Origin: Portulaca oleracea
Taxonomy: Eukaryota; Streptophyta; Magnoliopsida; Caryophyllales; Portulacaceae
Length of the DNA: 64,000 nt
Direction: 5' to 3'
Assembly (NCBI GenBank): GCA_029582165.1
Contig: CM055878.1
Span: forward strand, 1,889,001-1,953,000
A model generated the notes under the pieces. That model saw only the letters and a program-made list of their open reading frames with translations. It was not told the origin of the DNA and ran no database searches. Both the position numbers and the translations under genes were made by a program. Shown piece after piece: positions 20,768 through 32,022 of the stretch. Positions within the stretch are counted from its first letter, which is position 1. Every line of letters begins with the position of its first letter.

Positions 20768-23700
20768 TTGAAAGGTCCTTCGTATGGGGACTCATGCTAT
20801 GCTATTGATATGATGGAGTTTCTTGTTGATGAGTATCTCGAGGACTCCCATTTTCTTGAATCTATTTGCGATGATCCCTTGGGAGCTTGCTTATTGGAGT
20901 CCTTCCAATTTGAGACCGACGGCACCGATATTACTTTCTTCACCAACCTTCTTGACTCTTCACCCGTGCATGAGGAGATTATTATTGATGAGCCTTATAT
21001 AGAGTGCATGGAGATTCAAGATGTGATCTACAAAGGTATGTCTTTCTCTCAAATTCAATCTTCTACTCCTTTAGAGCTTAAAGCTTTGCCCCCTTCCCTC
21101 CAATATGCTTTCTTGGATGATGAGAAATCTTATCCTGTCATTGTGAATGCGAATTTGAATGATTTTGAATTGTCCAAGTTTCTTGATTTGCTTAGAAAAC
21201 ATAGGGGTGCATTAGGTTATAAGATAGAAGATTTGAAAGGTTTGTCCCCTTTCATATGCATGCATTCGATTGACTTGCTAGAAGATGTCAAGCCTACTAG
21301 GCAACCCCAACGTCGTTTAAATCCCAACATGTTAGAGGTGGTTAAAAAGGAAGTAGTAAAGTTGCTAGCTGCTGGGGTCATCTTCCCCATCGCAAATAGC
21401 GAATGGGTAAGCCCGGTTCAGTGTGTACCCAAGAAGGGTGGAATGACCGTAATTGAAAATGACAAGAAAGAACTAGTTAGTACCCGGACCGTCACCGGTT
21501 GGCGGATGTGTATCGATTACCGCCAACTAAACAAAGTAACAAAGAAGGACCATTTCCCCCTTCCCTTTATTGACCAGATGTTAGAACGGTTGGCGGGTCA
21601 CTCGTATTTTTGCTTTTTGGATGGGTACTCGGGGTTCTTTCAAATTCCAATCCACCCCTCACACCAAGAAAAAACCACCTTCACTTGCCCATACGGGACA
21701 TTTGCTTATCGTCGCATGCCATTTGGTTTATGTAATACCCCTAGGACTTTTCAACGTTGTATGATGGCTATTTTTAGCGATTTCATTGAAAAATGCATGG
21801 AAGTTTTTATGGATGATTTTTCAGTGTACGGTAATTCTTTTGATGACTGTTTGCTAAATCTGGAGAAAGTGTTAACTCGTTGTGAGGAAGTGGATCTAGT
21901 TTTGAATTGGGAGAAATGCCACTTCATGGTGGAACAAGGTATCGTTTTGGGTCACTTAATCTCTTCTAAGGGCATCGAAGTGGACAGGGCTAAAGTTGAG
22001 GTTATAGAGCGCCTACCACCCCTAGTTTCTGTTAAGGGGGTGCGTAGCTTCCTTGGCCATGCCGGCTTTTATCGCCGGTTCGTCAAGGATTTTTCCAAAA
22101 TTGCTCGACCTCTAACTGATCTCTTCTGCAAAGATGCCCCTTTCATTTTCACTAATGAGTCTCTTGAGTCATTTTCCAGATTGAAGCAGGTTTTGATTTT
22201 CGCCCCGGTAGTTCAACCTCCGGATTGGACTCTACCCTTTGAGATCATGGCCGACGCGAGCGACTTCGCCGTGGGAGTGTGTTTGACCCAAACAGTAGAC
22301 AAGAAGCCAAGGGTCATCTATTATGCGATCCATGCGCTTGATAGCGCCCAAAGGAACTACACTACCACGGAAAAGGAGCTTTTGGCGATCGTTTTTGCGC
22401 TCAACAAATTCCGACGATACCTTATGTTCTCTAAGGTGGTAGTCTACACGGATCATGCCGCTATCAAATACTTGATGGGAAAGAAGGAGACAAAACCGAG
22501 GCTTATACGGTGGGTCTTGCTCATGCAAGAATTTGATTTGGAAATCCGCGACAAGGCGGGCACGAAGAATGACGTAGCCGATCACCTCTCAAGGATTCTT
22601 GTCGACTTGGAAGACACCCAACCGATTGTAGATGCTTTCCCGGACGAGCGACTCTTGGCTATCAACTCTCATCCTTGGTATGCGGATATTGTGAATTATT
22701 TGGCAAGCGAAGTGATTCCTCAACACTTGAACCATCATCAAAAGAAGAAATTTCTCCACGACATGAAGCATTACTTTTGGGATGACCCTTTCCTTTTCCG
22801 TCTTTGCAACGAAGGGATGTACCGGCGATGTATTCCCGAGAGTGAAGTGCAATCTGTCTTGACTCATTGTCACGAATTTCCGGTGGGAGGTCACGATGGC
22901 TCCCAAAAGGCCTTGTGAGGTTTTGTGCGGCTATTGGTGGCCGACTCTTTTTCGTGACGCCCACTTGCATGTCAAGCAATGTGATAGGTGTCAAAGATCC
23001 GGTAACATCTCCCTGAAGAATGAAGCACCATTGAACTATATTCTTGAGGTGGAAGCCTTCGATGTGTGGGGATTAGACTTCATGGGTCCTTTCCCGTCAT
23101 CAAGGGGTTTCCAATACATCCTAGTGGCGGTGGACTATGTCACAAAGTGGGTCGAAGCCATACCAAGTGTAAGGTACGATGGGAAGTCCGTTTCGAAATT
23201 CTTGAAAAAAACCCTATTCCCAAGATTTGGCATTCCACGGGTCATCATTAGTGGCAACGGTTCCCATTTCATTGAAAAGAAGTTCGAGTCTCTCTTGGCG
23301 TAGTACGACATCAATCATAAGAAGGGACTCCCTTACCATCCATAAACACAAGGTCAAGTGGTAACCTCAAACCCTGCCATCAAGGAGATCTTAGAGAAGA
23401 CGGTTAGCTCTTCAAGGAAAGATTGGGCAGAAAAATTAGATGAAGTTTTGTGGGCATACCGCACCGCTTTCAAGACACCGATGGGTACTACCCCTTATCG
23501 TCTTGTTTATGGGAAGGCGTGTCACTTCCCCGTAGAGCTTGAGCACAAAACCATGTGGGCAATCAAGAAGTTGAATTTCGATCTTAAGGCGGCCGGAGGT
23601 AGTCGGTTATTTCAATTAGAAGAACTTGAGGAGCTGAGGCTTCATGCATACGAGAACAACAAGATCTACAAGGAGAGAACGAAAGCATGGCATGACAAGA

Positions 23701-23957
23701 GGTTGAACCGACGTGAGTTTTTGGTAGGCGATAGGGTTCTCATCTTCAACTCAAGGCTGAAGTTATTCTCCGAGAAATTGAGATCAAGATGGTCCGGGCC
23801 ATTTGAAATTGTGAGAATTCTCCCCGCCGGAGTGGTTGAATTGAAAGATGCACAAGGAAAGTGTTTCAAAGCAAACTCATCAAAGCTCAAACCGTACATC
23901 ATGGGCGAGGAATATGTCGGGACAGTTGTGGCATACCTCGCGGATTTTGAAGATTGA
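20768..23957 (+). pseudogene. pol: Athila Pol (RT, RNase H, integrase) of element B
   Basis: RT spans about 21290-22000 with [30 protein letters not shown] and FMDD. RNase H follows ([33 protein letters not shown]). A frameshift at about 22905-22925 lies inside the integrase HHCC finger (H..GGH ... CDRCQ). The integrase core has GLDFMGPFP (first Asp present), but the second catalytic Asp is Gly (ISGNGSHF where ISDxGSHF is usual) and the catalytic Glu is Val (GQVVTSN where GQVEVSN is usual). Stops are at 23301 (TAG) and 23343 (TAA). The C terminus has the GPF block (RWSGPFEIV) and no chromodomain. RT and RNase H look intact; integrase cannot work. Confidence 0.93.
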
Positions 23958-25175
23958 AAAGCATCGGGATAGGTCGAGCTAGGACCTACAAAACAAGCAC
24001 CCGAGAGAGGTATGAACTACTTCCCCCTCTTTTAGTGTTTTCTTTCATTTTTTGTTTCTTTCATTTTATTCCACTTGTTTTAGCATTTTTCATCTTCCTT
24101 TGTTTTATATTAGCAAAAAAATTGAGAAAAAAAAAATTAGAAAAATCAGAAAAGTTTGAAAAGAAGAAAAAATCGAGAGTGGTTCTATGAGGGTCGGGGT
24201 TTCAAAGTGTTTTTGAGTGTTAGGAGAGTGTCCATGAATGATAATTGAGCGAGAAAGAAAAGGGAGTGGATGACAAGAGGGTAGATTTTAGGACTTAACA
24301 TTTTTTTTCTTCAAGTTTTGAGCCTTGTAGGTACTGTGGATGGGCCGAAAGGGACAGTGCCCACGGTCGCCTAGACCGTGACCATGTTTAGAATATGCAA
24401 GTTATTCCCAATTTTCTCAGGCCGAAGTAGACCGTGACCACGGTGGGTTTCACCGCAGCCACGGTCTCATCGATGTTCTTGAAAAAATTCTGTCCCGAAG
24501 ATGACCGTAACCACGGTGGGTTTACCGTAGCCACGGTCTCTACCCTGTATTTTCCCCAGCCCGAGCCACATCGTGCCCACGGTCAAATTGACCGTGGCCA
24601 CGGTCTGTCGAAAACTGCGAATATGTCGGGGGGTTCATTCTTATTTTCCCCCATTTCTCTTTCATTTCCCCCTATTCCCTCACACTCGAAAACCCTCCAA
24701 AAACCCTAAAACCACAAATTCCTTCCAAGATTTGACAAATCCATCACCAATTTCCCCCATTTCTCTCAAATCTCTCCTGCGTTTGTGCCCTAGCTGCGCT
24801 ATGCTGCTGAATTTCGCCATTTTCGGTTCTCTTCAAGCAAAATTCTGAGTTCTTTGTTCCTTGTGGGGTTCGAAAATAGCAAGAGAGGTTCTCAAAGTCT
24901 TCAACCCAGGTATTCCTTGATTGTTGGTGCATAAATTTTTGTTTTCCTTGCATATTTGGGTTGAATTTGGTGCGAATTTCATGAGATTTGGTTGAACGAG
25001 TGTGGTTGAACTTGGGGTTGAAACTTCGTGGATATTTTCGTGTTGGGAGTGTTATTGGTGCACTCTTGGTTTGAATTTTGTAGTTGGTTGTGAATTTGTG
25101 GTTGCTCGGGATTTTTGGGTAGTGTTTGTGTTGTGTTTCGGTGTGTGGTGGTTGTTTGTCTTGCAGTTGCCTTCA
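23958..25175 (+). other. Spacer before third ORF of B: array, Y-patch, 5'-UTR intron
   Basis: 23958-24330 is A/T-rich without a gene. 24335-24605 is the palindromic array. 24640-24690 is CT-rich. A likely 5'-UTR intron runs 24910-25166: donor CCCAG/GTATTC, acceptor TTGTCTTGCAG, then 9 nt to ATG 25176. The same layout is seen in A and I. Confidence 0.6.
24335..24605. repeat. Palindromic array inside element B, before the third ORF
   Basis: Seven or so copies of the LTR-B word: gaccgtgaccacggt, gaccgtaaccacggt, accgtagccacggtc, gaccgtggccacggtc. It uses the same 16-bp unit as the B LTR arrays but different intervening sequence, so it is not a simple LTR duplicate. Confidence 0.8.
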
Positions 25176-26516
25176 ATGGGTCGAGCAAAACGTGCCCGGA
25201 TCGAGCCAGAATCGACCCCCGCCCCATCAACCTCTGCTGAGCCTGATAAAACCTGATACAAGGGTCAACCGGCCTCGATTATTCAATGCGACCCGAAGAT
25301 TAAGGTTAATTTCCGAGACGATATACACAAGGCACGGTATGAGCGGCTCAAGAAGCGGAAAATCTGTGCTCCGGACCTCTATCATGAAGAGACGGCTAAG
25401 GATGTCTTTTGTAAGCCGAGCATGGACTTTTTCATCAAAGTCATTGGATGGGAGGTCTTCGCCACAATCAACGAACCAATCATCGAGCAACCGGTGCTCA
25501 AATTCCTTAGCTCTTTGGTGGTGAAGGAAGACGGCACATGCAACGCCTCTTTCTCATACATTGTGAACAAGAAGGAGGTCGAATGTACACTCAAAGATCT
25601 TTGCAACGCTCAAGGCCTTCCCGAGGACGGCATCTTCTAAGGCGAGTGCGTCAAATTCAATGAACAAGAAGCTATGCAAGCACTCACTTGCTGGAGGAGA
25701 CGTTATCCGAATATTCAATCACAACGAGCGAAATACTATTGCCCAAGCAACTCTAAGGACAGAGATTTCTGTAATCTGAGCATCCGCATCTTCCACCGTA
25801 TCATATCGAACTCCGTTTTTGGCCGTGACGCCGGGCATTCAAGCATCCGGAAAGACGACCTCTTCGTCCTCTACAATGCAATCAACAATCGTCGGGTCAA
25901 CACTGGCTCATGCATCCTCCATTGTCTTCGGGAAATAAGCCTCGAAACCCGAAACATGACTATTGGTATGGGTCACATTATTACCCATTTTCTAAGGAAG
26001 CAAGGGTTTGAGTCCTATCTAAGCAAGTGGACTCCCTGCTATTTCCCCGATCCTATCGACAGTGTTTGCTTACGAAAGATGGAATTCTTGGAGAAACACA
26101 AGACGCGAACATTATACCGTCACGGAAACGACCCCCATAGCGTCGTGATTCATTTGGGCGACGACAATGCCGAGCAACATTTAGATGTCACCGACCAATG
26201 CAATTGGTCGTGTGGCCAAACATTTGGGGATCGTTTTGTGGTGGGTGGTCCCGGGGATCGCGAGGGGGAGGGTGAAGGAGAAGAAGAAGATGGGGAAGAA
26301 GAAGAAGGGGGTGAACAAGCACAAGGAGACGAAGCCGAGCCGAGTAAACTACGGGACGCCGCTCTTGAGCGTATCAGCGAGCAACTCCAGGAGCTTCATG
26401 ATGAGTTTCAAGTACAACGGGAGCTCATCCAAAACCAGCAGCTCTTGATCGAAAACTTGCAAAGATTGATCGAGATCCAACAGGAGACGCTAGCTAGCAT
26501 CCAATCGCAACTCTAA
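25176..26516 (+). pseudogene. ATHILA third-ORF protein of element B
   Basis: One frame of 447 codons from MGRAKRARIE, with only two in-frame stops (TGA 25254, TAA 25638). It has a basic N terminus, then a globular domain (about residues 35-350) with CAPDLY, IGWEVF, FLSSLV, LPEDG, LTCWRRRYP, FGRDAG, NTGSCILHCLREIS, GMGHIITHFL and CNWSCGQ. An acidic Glu/Gly run (about 26255-26335) and a heptad-rich Leu/Gln coiled coil (about 26345-26510) close it. No signal peptide or membrane helix is seen, which argues against a true envelope. It resembles the ATHILA ORF-1 / putative plant transposon family. Its retention in three Athila families, two of them pol-less, suggests a needed role, possibly RNA or particle binding; that is inference. 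Confidence 0.85.
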
Positions 26517-28707
26517 CCCCATCCTCCTCCGGGAGGGTCCGCTTGAGCACCGTTTGTAAGCACTCCACCCCCCACACGACCTTTATCACTGTTTCTATTT
26601 ACTCTATTTTGTGAAGTATAACTGTGGGGGAGTGCTTCTTCGGGGTTTCGGATGCGATGTCTGGTGGTTTTGGGTTGTTGATCTCTCGGGTTTCATTTGG
26701 CATGAGTTAGCATATTTTGGGGTTGTTCGGTTAGGATGCTCGGATTTGCCTTGTCTTATTTGTCTTTCATGTATTGTCGGGTTGTCTTATGGTTGTTTGA
26801 TGGTTGTTGTTTTTGTGGGCTCGTTGTTTGTTTAATCATGTCTCGGTTGTATTTTGGTCATGGATGGGTTGTAACCGAATATTGTTCGTAATGAATGTAA
26901 TGAATTGATTGTCTCGGTTAGTGTGTATTGAGTTTCACCCTTATTTCCTGCCTCAATGAGTGAGATTCGGGGATAAGGTAAGTCGTTGGCAATGTATATA
27001 TTGTTAGTATTTTCGTTTTTCAACTTTTCATTTTTTTTTCATAGTCGTTTAAGTTAGTTTTTCCTTTCTTTTGCTTTTGGTCTCGCATGCGAATTCCATA
27101 GTTATAAAGTCGTGTTTTACTCTAACATTGTTCTGATTCTCTTGAACGACGACTTCGCATCGCTGTTTTTAACGCTTATGAAGAGCTTGAGGTAATATCT
27201 TTCCACCTTACTGTTTTTATGTGAATTCTTATCATGATCCGTCGCATGCTTGGTTTTCTTTTGGGCGGCGAACCCCTTTGAGTGTTTGTGTTGAGATATC
27301 TATTGTTGTTGGAGCCGTGTGGGCTCGGGTCGCCACCATTTCTACTTGCTAGTCGTTTTTGTTTGTTTGTGTTTTGTAGGTTCTCTACCCTTTCATGTGA
27401 CACCTTCCACAATGAGGACATTGTGGAGTTTTAAGTGTTTGGGGTGGGGAGATATTCTATTTCAAGGGTAGATCACCTAGTCGTTTTGTTCTTTGTTTCC
27501 CTAATTTTTGCTTAAAATTTAAAAAAATTTGTGTGAAAAAGGAGAAAAAAGGGAGTGAAAACCTTTTCGGTTTTTTCTTTTCTTTTCGTTTTGTTTTTGT
27601 TTTGCTTTGTTTCGTGGATCTCATTATCGAAGCTGAGAAGCCGTTCTTAAACTTCTTTTTAAAAGTAACCGGTTGGAGCATTTTTCGACCCTAACTCGGG
27701 TTCTAGTCGAGACTTACCCTTAATAGACTCCCTTCATTAAGTGTCTTGTGAGATCCCCGTTCCTTTCTCGTTTTGTTGGGAACACGGAGATTCTAGGGGC
27801 TTGTGTTTGAGTTTGTCTTGTTTCTCGTTTAGCAAAAGCAAAAAAGTGCAAAAAGAAAGAAAAATAAAGAAAAGCTACAATAACCGGATTAAGTGGAGCG
27901 TGTCGCTGAATGACATTAACCATCTACACTTAGCCAACCTACACGGGCCCGGTATTCGTGGTACGACATTGGATACCCCTTAACGCTCCTCCTATATTGC
28001 TTTGCAACGGAGAGGCGTATGGAAAAGACCGTGTTGGGATGGTATACCCCTTATATGGGCCGTCCAATTCCCGAAAGTAAGGCTAATACCGACCTTTAAA
28101 AACCAAAAAGAAAAAAAAGAGAAAGAAAAGAAAAGTTTTTGCTACTAAAAAGAGTGGGGCCTCCCCTTGCATCACCCACGGCCCTCACCAAGCCAAGGGA
28201 GACCAAATGCGAGGGAGGGCAACACTCCTCTCGGTTTTTTCGTTGTTTTCAAATTCGGACGCGAGTTTTTAGAGTCATTTGGTTCCCGTTAAAACCCTTG
28301 TTGTGCTTTTGCTATGGGGTTTCGCTTGTTACAAGGTATAGGGAGTTGAAAATCTTCAAGATCGACCTTTTTCCGAGTTTGGTGGTTGCGAGATGCTCCT
28401 AACGGTTACTTTGGGAGGTTTAATCACGTTTTCTTAGTTTGGATTGCGAGATCTTGTGAATCAAGCCTTTGCTTTTCGTTCGTTTTTGTTTTCTTCGATT
28501 TTGTTTTCACTTTCCCTCTCTCCTTTTTCTTTGGCTTTTGTGGGCACAGCCGCTACAAACCCTCACGAGTCCATCTCGTCCACCCGGGCTGCCGGGGGTT
28601 CAAAGGGCTTGGTGCGTACGCTAAATGCACCCGTTTCTCTCCCACGACAGAGGAGTTAGTGTTAGTTAGTTGGTTTTTGTTTTGTGTTGCTCGAGACGAG
28701 CAAAAAG
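26517..28707 (+). other. Noncoding 3' module of element B
   Basis: No gene. From about 27190 it aligns with A and E. It includes 'gtttcaagggtagatcac' at about 27461, a purine-rich aaaagaaagaaaa run, and a structured GC-rich block 'cacccgggctgccgggg' at about 28580. PPT-like G-tracts occur at about 26625 and 27440. Confidence 0.7.
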
Positions 28708-28721
28708 TATAAGTGTGGGGG
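28708..28721 (+). promoter_or_regulatory. Polypurine tract of element B
   Basis: TATAAGTGTGGGGG ends at the 3' LTR start TGTTTAG (28722). Confidence 0.82.
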
Positions 28722-30440
28722 TGTTTAGACCCGATTTCGTGTCTAAATACCGCATAAATTCTTAGGCATTTGACTTGTTTCGCAGCTTATTTTAATAACT
28801 TTTAATGCGTTTTGGTTATTTTTGTAGTTTCCGAAGTTTTTACTCAAAACGATGCTAAATAGGCCAATTTTGCAATAATCTTTGGAATCCCGAGATACCC
28901 TAAGATTCCCCGAGCCCTAGTCATGTTGAAGGCAGTGGATTAGAACGGCCGACCATGTCGAAAGGCAACGGAAGCGGAAGCAATTGTTGAAGAGCACCCT
29001 GAGGAATCCTGTGGCCGAGAGAGACCGTGGCCACGGTCATATTGACCGTAGCCACGGTGTGATTGAGCCAATGCCTAAGGAAGGGACATTGCCACCCGAG
29101 ATGGACCGTGGTCACGGTCGATCGGCCAGCCGCGGTGAGATCACTACCCTGCCCAAGGAAGAATTTGGCCGAACAAGACCGTGGCCACGGTCTCCCATGA
29201 CCGTAGCCACGGTGGTGCGAAGGAGCGAAAAGTTGTCAGCCCTAATCGCCTAGACCGTGCCCACGGTGCATGGGTACCGTGCCCACGGTGATGCGAAGTG
29301 AAGAGAAGTCTTGCCTGCCTTACGCAGGACCGTGGCTACGGTCACGTTGACCGTGCCCACGGTCCCCTACGGGACACTTTTGTCTGATTGTGTAAAATGA
29401 TGAGTTTTGAGTAACAACCTTGATTACTATTTAATGTATTTAGGTCAGTTTAGCTAAAGACATATATCAAGCAGCTTTTATCTATCTTTTATCATACTTT
29501 AGCATATACTTTATCACATTTTAAGCTTTGGATTAGAGCGATTAGTGAAGATCTTTGCTGAGATTATTGGTTCTTGTATTGGATTCTCTTGAGTTTTATT
29601 GGAAGTTTGAAGATTATTCTCAACTTTGGAGCATTGGAGCTTTATTATTCTGGAGTTTTCTTCTTTGCCATCACAATCAATGATCAATTCTTAACTCTTC
29701 TCTCTCTAATTTATTGTTTATTTATTAATCTCTGTTTTTGTTATTATTGGTATTGTTGGCATTGTTGAATGTTGATTGTCATCTTGTTTACTTATTTAAG
29801 CATGAATGAAGTTGTTGATGTTATTATCACGATAGTTAGGATGTTTAGTGGCTAGAACCCTAATGGGTTAGGGAATATTAAGGGTGTGAATGGGTGATTA
29901 GGTTTGGGTTAGCAATATTAGTGAGTAACTAGTTAGGAAATTAATTTCCTAATCCTATCCTTCCCTCAAGTGGGATGTATTTGGGTGCGAAAGCATCCCG
30001 AATGCATCCAACGCTTGTTGGACGGTAGGAATTAGGATAGTTAGTATTCTAGTTCGCGAAAGCGAATAGAAACTAGCTAGGAAATTTCGTTCCATTAACT
30101 CCCCCGGGTCTGTCGATGGACTTTGGGGAAGTTAATCCGGACCATCCTTGAAAGAGGAAGCTCGGTGGGTATTTTCTAACAGAGTTACCATTTGATTTCC
30201 CCTTCTCATTACTCTCTTGTTGCGAAACCCATTTCCTCATTCCTGTTTGCATCCTGAAAGTCTCCCAACACCCATTGTCTCACCTTTTTGACTGAACCTA
30301 GTGTGTTTGTGCTGTTTTTACCCTGAATTCTATCACCCTTTCATGATCGTAAACCCTACCTAGAGTCAAGCAGTTGCAGCTAAGGCTCCTAGCTCCCTGT
30401 GGAAGAACGATAAAATCCAGGTCTTACAAACCACGTTACA
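28722..30440 (+). mobile_element. Element B 3' LTR
   Basis: 1719 bp, same order as the 5' LTR. The palindrome array lies at 29023-29364 and the hairpin module around 29955-30160. I see roughly 30-40 differences from the 5' LTR, mostly in the first 600 bp. Confidence 0.93.
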
Positions 30441-31551
30441 ACACCCTGCTGGTGGCACTCGCGACCCCCTAGGAGAGCGAGAGACCGCACCTGCGGTCTC
30501 CCCATTTTCTGCGCATGTTTTTGGCTTGTGTGACAACGTTTTGCCTAACTGTTTTGCCTTGTACATATTTCCTAATTGACGATTATCTTGGGGGGATATC
30601 TTAGGTTATCTTTTGGATACTTAGACTTTACATTCAGCTTGTATTAGAGAGATTAGGGAGAGATTAGCCTTAATTATTCTAGAGTTTTGGTGGATTTGGT
30701 ATGATTCAAGGATACAAGATTCAAACAATTGAGAGATTGTTGGATTATCGTTCCCATTGCTTTTCTTTGTTCATCTACAACATTTTGATAAGTATTCTCT
30801 TCCCTTAACTCTTCCATTAGTTACTTTGCTAATTACTTTCCTTGTTATCTAATTGTTTTGCTTGTTATTTCATTGTTCTTGCTTGGTTTGTGTTTGTTCT
30901 TGATAGAAATCATGCTTAGGGTTGGTTTGGATGTTGTTAGCATAGTTTTTATCATGATTAGTGGCTAGAAACCCTATGGGTTAGGGGGTAATTAAGAATA
31001 TGAATGGGTGATTAGGTTTGGGTTAGCAATATTAGTGAGTAATTAGTTGGGAAATCTATTTCCTACTCTTTTCCTTCCCTCAAGCAGGATGTATTTGGGT
31101 CCGAAATCTCCCGAATACATCCAACACTTGTGTGGAAGGTTGGAGTCGGGATAGTTAATGCTCAGCCACGAAAGTGGAAGGAGGTTAACTAGGGAACTTC
31201 GTTTCATTAACCCTCCGGGTCCGTGGTGGACTTTGGGGAAGTTAATCCGGACTATCCTCGAAAGAGGAAGCTCGGTGGGTATTTTCTAATGGAATTGCCA
31301 CTTGATTCTCCCTCCTTATTGTTCTCTTGTTGCGAAATCCATTTCCTCATCCCCGTTTGCATCCCGAAAAGCCTCCGAAGCCCATTTCCTTCCCTCGACC
31401 GACCTTAGCTTTGTTTCTCGCTTTGTGACCCTTTCAAACCGATATCCTTACCTTAGCAATCTCATCCTGACCTTAGACTAAGTTTCTATGACCAAGGCCA
31501 CTAGCTCCCTGAGAGAGAACGACAAAACCGGGGTACAAAAACCACGTTACA
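30441..31551 (+). mobile_element. Element A 3' LTR, second part
   Basis: It resumes at the A LTR word 'caccctgctggtggca' exactly after B and continues to CACGTTACA. The hairpin module is at 31087-31267. Confidence 0.9.
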
Positions 31552-31556
31552 ACATC
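31552..31556. repeat. TSD of element A, right copy (acatc)
   Basis: Matches 6900-6904. C RNase H coding resumes immediately afterwards. Confidence 0.9.
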
Positions 31557-32022
31557 GCGCAAAAGAATTACACTACTACCGAGAAGGAACTCTCAGCTAT
31601 CATATTTGCCCTAAACAAGTTCCAACAATACCTTATGTTCTCCCGAGTTATCGTATACACCGATTATGCCGCAATCAAAATTTTGATGAGTAAAAAGGAG
31701 GCCAAGCCAAGATTGATCCGATGGGTGCTTCTCATGCAGGAGTTTGACATTGAGATTAGGGATAAGGCGGGGACAAAGAACGTAGTTGCTGATCATTTGT
31801 CACGAATCCTTGTAGATATGGAGACCCCGCCTATTAATGACTCCTTTTTGGACGAACATCTTTTATCCCTCAAGCATAATCACCCATGGTATGCAGATAT
31901 TATCAATTATTTGGAAAATGATGTGGTTCCCCTAAAACCTCAACCATCACCAAAGGAAAAGATTCTTTCATGATGTAAAACATTTTTATTGGGATGACCC
32001 CTTCCTATTCAAACTATGCAAT
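31557..32022 (+). pseudogene. Athila RNase H and linker, middle part (element C pol)
   Basis: Directly continues the frame cut at 6904: [12 protein letters not shown], then [22 protein letters not shown] and ADHLSR, the RNase H core and its connection to integrase. The reading is open to about 31973, then a frame change, and the segment ends at FKLCN (32022) where D inserts. Catalytic Glu (TEKEL) and Asp (YTDY) are present. Confidence 0.9.
32018..32022. repeat. TSD of element D, left copy (gcaat)
   Basis: gcaat precedes the D end TGTGGACA at 32023 and recurs after CTACA at 56826-56830. Confidence 0.9.

Larger units (their letters stand above)
16580..30440 (+). mobile_element. Element B: Athila retrotransposon with gag, pol and third ORF
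   Basis: 13,861 bp, TG...CA, with LTRs of 1722 and 1719 bp that look about 98% identical by eye. In order: LTR, PBS, gag-protease, RT-RNase H-integrase, spacer with palindromic array, third ORF, 3' noncoding module, PPT, LTR. It sits inside the 3' LTR of A. The flanks (accgg left, acacc right) do not form a clean 5-bp TSD. It is the most complete element here, but each coding region has at least one stop or frameshift. Confidence 0.92.
6905..31551 (+). mobile_element. Element A: pol-less Athila retrotransposon carrying element B
   Basis: The element runs TG...CA with a perfect 5-bp TSD. Without B it is about 10.8 kb. In order it has a 5' LTR, a tRNA-Asp-type PBS, a gag-like ORF, a spacer with palindromic array, the third ORF, a ~2-kb noncoding module, a PPT, and a 3' LTR interrupted by B. 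Protease, RT, RNase H and integrase are absent, so it must have moved using enzymes of another Athila element, for which B and C are the visible model. The LTR pair differs by a few percent by eye. It inserted in the RNase H codons of C. Confidence 0.9.
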
